A DNA stretch of 64,000 bases from Mactra quadrangularis (Eukaryota > Mollusca > Bivalvia > Venerida > Mactridae): positions 18,322,938-18,386,937 of the forward strand of contig CM046295.1 in NCBI GenBank assembly GCA_025267735.1. The letters are read 5' to 3'. The first letter of the stretch is position 1, and each line of letters starts with the position of its first letter. This document shows positions 58,359-64,000 of this stretch, in pieces. The notes beneath the pieces were generated by a model that ran no database searches, was not told the DNA's origin, and saw only the letters and a list, made by a program, of their open reading frames with translations. A program made the translations under genes and the position numbers.

Positions 58359-58480
58359 CATGGGCGTATCCGGCGGGGGTCAGGGGGGTCCGTACCCCCC
58401 TAGAATTTGGAAAATGTACATGTTTATTAGTGTATTTCTTGCTTGTAAGTCATTTTTAAGTAGTAAATTCTGTAATAAAC
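58359..58480. repeat. MITE family H fragment
   Basis: GGGCGTATCCGGCGGGGGTC, GGGGGTCCGTACCCCC, TGTTTATTAGTGTATTT: one end of the family at 30590 and 48078. Confidence 0.55.
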
Positions 58481-58627
58481 TCATATGTTGTGACTCGATA
58501 ACATCCAATAAATTTGATTAAGCGTAAAATTTCTAGGTTTACTAGCTAACTTGACAAAAACATTAGGTTAAACGCCGAACTTCAATACTGTATGTACTTC
58601 ATCAAATTAAATTAACCTGGTTTGGCC

Positions 58628-58942
58628 GCCCGGCTAGCTCAGTTGGTAGCACGCAAGTCTACTGATCGAGTGGTCGTGGGTTTATTTCCCGGGCGGGGGC
58701 ATACTTTCATGGAGCTTGGTTATGCAATTATTTCTACGGCCATTCTCCATTTTACCAATAATTCTTAATTATCTAGGGCAGTTCTCAGTCACTGACGAAG
58801 GTATGTGCTCAGTAGTTGGTTAAAAGGCTGAATCGAGAGATTTAGCATTTATAGAAGGAGTGAGTAGGTTGACTGACTGCCGTTATATGGCCTATACCAT
58901 GTGTTGCTACGGCGTTTAACCAAACAAAAACAAACAAATAAA
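58628..58942 (+). mobile_element. SINE family A, full length
   Basis: GCCCGGCTAGCTCAGTTGG, TAGCACGCAAGTCTACTGATC, damaged box B (GGGTTTATTTCCC), GCTCAGTAGTTGGTTAAAAG, TTGCTACGGCGTTTAACC and a CAAA-rich tail. Confidence 0.82.
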
Positions 58943-59297
58943 TCTTGTAAGCGGAACAATCATTGGTATATGGGAATAATCCTATTCATAACATGTGTGT
59001 GCATTTCTCTATTGACCAAACAAAGGTCATGCTAACCAACTTTACCACCTGGCTTTGAACCTTCTAAGTATGTATTGTTCCTGTAGTTGATTATGACCAT
59101 GTTAACTTTATTTATACATTAATCATCTTTTTCTGTATCTGTATCATTTTTATGGATTTATCACTTACCCACATAGCCTTTGAATTTATTTTGTTCTGTA
59201 TTTGTTAACCTCATATTACATGTATATGCACTGAGTGTATTTAATACACTTGTAAAGATTACCAGCGTATGCTATCAAATTCAACTATCAAACAATT

Positions 59298-59424
59298 AAA
59301 GGGAAGTTAATCCGTTGAAAAATAAATAGTTACAATTTTGAGTTGTTTCCCTTGAATAAACAGGGAAGGTAACTCGTTGCATAAATGTCATTTAAAAATA
59401 ACACAGTTACTTCCCTTTTACTAG
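59298..59424. repeat. short inverted repeat (~127 bp)
   Basis: AAAGGGAAGTTAA at the left and TTACTTCCCTTTTA at the right, with a further GTTTCCCTTGAATAAACAGGGAA palindrome between. Similar TTCCCTTTTAT/ACTTCCCTTTAAT motifs occur near 23490-23550. Possibly a small MITE. Confidence 0.5.
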
Positions 59425-60660
59425 AACAATAGGCAGTAAACAATTAAAAACAAAATTCTGTTTTCCTAGCTCGTTTCTGTCTTCCAAAGCAATATTTTAT
59501 TAAGAAATCAACTATCAGTTTTCAAACATGGCTTAGTAGCGGTAAATAAGTTTAAAAATAGTTTTATGTTTTGTTGAAAAGCCAAGTCAAAATCAGTGTT
59601 TGTTGAAATAGAATTGTTACAGTTGAACATTTCGTCTTCCATGCTGTGGCCTCACAACAGAAATTTCAAATGAAAACCATTCGCAGTCTATAACAGGAAA
59701 AACAATAAGAAATTTCGCAAGTTAGTTATTAAATATATATTTTTACCAGGACGGTGTAACATTTGCCAAAGTTTATATTCATTGCTAGCAGAATCTTGCT
59801 CTCGTTCTAAGTAAAGCAATGTAGTGTCCGGTTAGTACTTTGATAGGTGACCTCCCGTGCTGTAGGGTTTTAAGAAGAAAAACATATTTTTTAAAGTTAC
59901 AAATGAACTTAAATTCCAGTGTAACTGTCGAATTCAACCGGCAAAATATACATCACCCAAAGAATATTAAATGAACTATCAACACTTTCATACAATATAT
60001 TTATATGTTCACACATTTGGAAAGACTCTGTTATTAACGTCAACGAATTGTTTGATAGTGGTAATATAATGACGTTTTGATCAATGGCATTGTTCTGTTT
60101 TTAGGTTATAAAATCGACACTAATGATGTCTAAGAACGCCGATTTCTTCTTATTTTTGTGATTTAGTGACAACTCTATGAATACAGTATTGTTTTTCTTG
60201 TAAATAAATCGATTTCGTGTTGATTTAGATACGTGCGTACTGGTTTTTATACAACGATATAAAAAGTTAAGTATAAAAACCAATATCGACGTATTGGTAA
60301 AAAGTCCGGATATTAGTTTAGAATCTAAGAATGTTAGTTTGGAATCTTGTTATATTTCATGTTCGACTGTCACTTGATGCATCAAATAAAATATTAAAAA
60401 TCCAATTGTTTAAGGCCTGAATATGCTACATAAAAAGACGGACAACAGTAAATATAAAACTGTCAAATTAGTAATGTTAAATTACATGTGGGTACTATAT
60501 TAGGCGAAACTAAAAAATATCAGATGTTGCTTAGCAGTCAGCAAGAGACGATGATAACTTGTTCAAGTCAGGTGAAAATGCAAGCAAAAATCAAGGACAA
60601 CTTTATTTCCAATATTCCATGATGCACACCGACATTTATATCACAAAAGTGAGAGAAACC

Positions 60661-60918
60661 CGGGTCGATTGGGATTTAAAATCTCGTGCCCCGAAGGGGG
60701 TACGGGTTCGAATCCCACCCTGGTAGGTTATACCTTTCAAGAAAATTTGACAATAATGTCAATTTTCCTACATTGAATAGATAATATGGAGAAGTTTCTG
60801 GTCTTGTGGAAGGGTAGGTAAGTACTGGTTATAGACAAGGGTCCTGGAAAGCTAGGTTAGGTGCGCAGGACGCCGTAAATGACCAAAATTGTGTTGAAAC
60901 TGCGTTAAATCTAGTAAA
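60661..60918 (+). mobile_element. SINE family D, plus strand
   Basis: Box B GGGTTCGAATCCCACC, GTCTTGTGGAAGGGTAGG, AGTACTGGTTATAGACAAGG, TCCTGGAAAGCTAGGTTAGG, GACGCCGTAAATGACC, and tail AACTGCGTTAAAT. Reverse complement of the copies at 10964, 37092 and 44488. Confidence 0.75.
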
Positions 60919-63900
60919 AAAAACAAGAAAATATATAAAGTAGTTTATATGTCTAATATTCCTCTAAACATTGTCAAAGCCTAGAGTAATTTTGTTAAAC
61001 ATAACAACACTACTACAAAAGTAGCTGACAAAGCGCAATAATAATAAACAACATTTGTGTAACCAATGATTCGTTAAAAGTTTCTGATAAGAAACACAAC
61101 TGTAATAATATATCACAAATATTCCCTCATTTGTCAACTCACAGAGTGCTAACAACGTATCCACGACAGGTAATGATTAATGACGTTATTTTAGTGAGTT
61201 AGAAACAACATTTTTACACACAGATACATCATTATAGCTCTTCGTGGTGTCTTAGAAAGCCGTTTGTTATTAACAATGCTAGGTATCATGTTTTGCTTTC
61301 GCAGCGTTCAAACATTTGTTTTCATATCTAAGCTGTAAAATATACCTTAGTTCCACTATGAATATGTTTTGATCACTAGATTAAATCTTCGAAAACAATA
61401 CATAGTACATGCCTTTTACGACAGCTGCAACTGACCTTTTCTTTGCTATGTCAACAACGCTCTTTGATGTTGCTAATTTATGTTTGTGAAGTGTGTTGCT
61501 TTTTCGCACCTTTATGTTATTTCTTGGTATATTTTAACCTAATTTTTATCAAAAAAGTTTTGAATTCGAAAATCTTAGCTTATAAAAAGTTCTGATATAT
61601 GATTTAGAAAATAACCATCAACTGACCTGTTTGGTGCAGCTACCGGAGGAGGAATGACATTGGGTGTGTTTCTTGATCTAGAGAAACAAAGCAAGGCAAT
61701 AACTATCGGGCTGGCAACTAATTTAATATAGAGTAAACTTAGAAGCTAAGCTTTGACTTTTAAAGGTATAGAACTAACACAATCTTGCTTACGTGTTAAA
61801 AATAAGTACATATAACTCGATAAAACCCGATGAAACCCCCATGGTCCTAAGTCAAATTCGAGCTCATGGCCTCCTTAGTTGTAAGGGGTAACTCCACCGC
61901 CTCGTCGTTATAAAAGCTAGCATGAAGGCAAAAGAGTTTAACTTCAGAAGCGTGATTAAACTATCTTTGCTATGATATGATATTCAAAAGGTATGCAATA
62001 TTCAACATTATTCAATAATATTTGGAATCGATTGGCCACAAAAAATGAATACATTATTATGTGTTTTGATCTTGATCTACGACGAATTTCATCGTAAGAC
62101 GTTTTGTGAAAAGCGCCAATGTTACATTCAAATTCTCATTTTTCCATTGTCCCACTAAACAACTTTACCAATTACGAAACACCAATAAAACCTGACAGGC
62201 CGTACTTAAAATTTCCACAAATAAATATTTGTTCCATTTCGATACCATCCTCTTAATAGGAAATGCAAATTTCGTTGTGCTTTCAAGGAATTTACACCGA
62301 TTGGAAAATCAGATTCCATTTAGTTTTTTGTGTTATCTCTACGAATAACTTTGTATCAGGAACAATTGAAACAGGGAAGAAAAGATTGAAATCTTGATAT
62401 GAGTGTAACAACAATGGAAATGTTACATTTTGTTGAAACATGTCGAACTACTTTTTGTAAAAATATTCTAACATATTATATAAGAAATAGTACACACCAC
62501 TGAGAGCCTCGTGGTCTAATGATATCAGCGAGCCACTGTCACATTATAACAGCCCGTTGCCGAAATATGGTTAAAAAACGCCCGCTATGTTTTATATTCG
62601 TAAAGAAGAAGCTATTTTATGTAAGGTATACACTTATAATATAATAAAAGATACTAAGATTGTCTCTTTTTTCCCGATAACAATGGCATAACTTGATTGC
62701 AAATCGACGTCCTCTGAATTCATATTTTATTGGCACAACTACTGACACCTTTTGAGCAGTTTTAATCTAAGCGCCGAAGCACTGCATCTATTTGGGTTAC
62801 TTACGAAATATACATGCATTAAATCCTTCATCAAAATATAGATTCAAAACCCCTAAAAGTATCAATAAATAATGTATCAAGTCAGCGTCTTCAGTAAGCA
62901 AATATTTGTTCTGAACATTTCAATTAAGATTAAATTTAGATTTTACTTTGTTAGTGTTATATTATCTTCAATATTTACAAGTAAATCTCTGATTTTATCA
63001 AATTCACTACGACACTTCAACCACTCTATGAAAGTAAACTAAATTGACGATGTGTATAGAATACGACAAATACTAAACAACTTTATAATGAATGGAATAG
63101 AATAGGAGTTCATCTAAATTCTATGGACAATCAAATACTTCTAGTAGGAAATTAGAAATCAAAGGAAACGGAATTAGATTTGCATTCATCAAGGTTTATA
63201 TTGTCGTGGGTTATATTAAGGTCTACATACAACTCTTGTGATGCATAAAGTTATAACTGAACGATAATCCCACATACAAGCTTGTCAAAAAAATCGTAGA
63301 ATTGTAAACCTTCATTTTCTAGAGAACGGGGAATGTTTAGTTGTAAAATGTCATTTATAAAATAATTTCATCGGCTTATAAATGTTCGAAATCTGCATGT
63401 TTTGCATGAATCATTTTTGGTTTCTTTAAGTAAAACTTCACTAAATGTTGGTACAACCTTATACGTGGGAATTTACTAACACAACATTGGATTCAGATGT
63501 TGTTGACCGTGATAATTTATCAACGGTTTTGTTGCTATACTATTAGAGGATAACAAAATTAAAATTGTCGAGTGATAATGATGTGATACTGGTAATCATT
63601 TGATAGCCAGGACCACGTTGGTTCAAAAGCACATCACATTGTTTCCTAAGACAAGAGACTTTATACAACTAGCTTTGTTTGGGAGAGGCAGAAAGCAGTC
63701 CCAATACCATTTAATAAAAAATCTATTTCAGAATCAAACTGAAATAAATTAGAATATTTTAAACTAAAGAATATGTAAAACATGATCAAGGTATGCTGCA
63801 GATATTGCAGTCACCAAGAAAGTTTTTAAAAAGAAGTAGAATACCTTAATCTTCATGTTTTCCAAGAATAATAACTAAGAAATCATCAAATCATATAAGA

Positions 63901-64000
63901 ACATATTGTCATACAGTTGGCTGAAGACAGACTCGTTATATTATCATTTTTATTGCAAGTTTTGACAATACCGATGTCTTAGATGAAATTTATGACGTAG
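60919..64000. other. gene-free right end
   Basis: AT-rich sequence without convincing coding potential. A decayed tRNA-like patch may lie near 61835-61910 and another near 62505. Short exons of an unrelated gene cannot be excluded by eye. Confidence 0.45.

Noticed and set aside
1..64000. CRISPR array, operon or phage-like system
   Set aside because: The direct repeats present are few, diverged and without regular unique spacers. Gene structure, SINEs and poly(A) signals are those of an animal genome.

Overview
The window is AT-rich animal DNA with no bacterial features: no operons, no ribosome-binding sites, and long repeat-filled stretches between genes. The only recognisable protein-coding loci are seven closely related, single-exon Toll-like receptor (TLR) genes. 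Each has a signal peptide, an N-terminal cysteine cap, about 15 leucine-rich repeats, one C-terminal cysteine cap, a single membrane helix and a cytoplasmic TIR domain, in about 691 codons. Intronless, single-cysteine-cluster TLRs in expanded tandem families, together with tRNA-derived SINEs ending in CAAA repeats and many small inverted-repeat elements, suggest a mollusc and most likely a bivalve. This is inference; I cannot name the species.

Layout. TLR1 (772-2846, minus) is a pseudogene, head-to-head with the other six, which all run on the plus strand: TLR2 (5681-7757, one frameshift), TLR3 (12336-14414, intact), TLR4 (17414-19482, heavily disabled), TLR5 (24941-27016, intact), TLR6 (32968-35043, intact) and TLR7 (40587-42662, intact). 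Except at TLR2, each is preceded by a conserved block of about 300 bp with a TATA-like motif near -190. Where it can be seen, AATAAA lies about 10 bases after the stop codon. The flanks are themselves duplicated. TLR3/TLR5 share both flanks. TLR6/TLR7 share both flanks and TLR4 shares their upstream flank, while TLR2/TLR4 share the downstream flank. The array therefore grew by serial segmental duplication, and TLR4 is a mosaic.

Between genes and throughout 43.6-64 kb I see no convincing coding sequence. These stretches hold at least four tRNA-derived SINE families, seven or more MITE-like families (two with PIF/Harbinger-type features, one with Tc1/mariner-type TA duplications), tandem repeats, an ancient 1.3-1.5 kb segment duplicated at about 2.2 kb spacing, and a short tandem array with four perfect TGACGTCA palindromes.

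Function. The four intact receptors share a nearly constant membrane-proximal and C-terminal TIR half but differ in the leucine-rich ectodomain and in the TIR BB loop (FTPG versus FPVG). This fits a diversifying set of surface or endosomal immune receptors feeding related signalling partners, with birth-and-death turnover. Ligands and adaptors cannot be read from the sequence.
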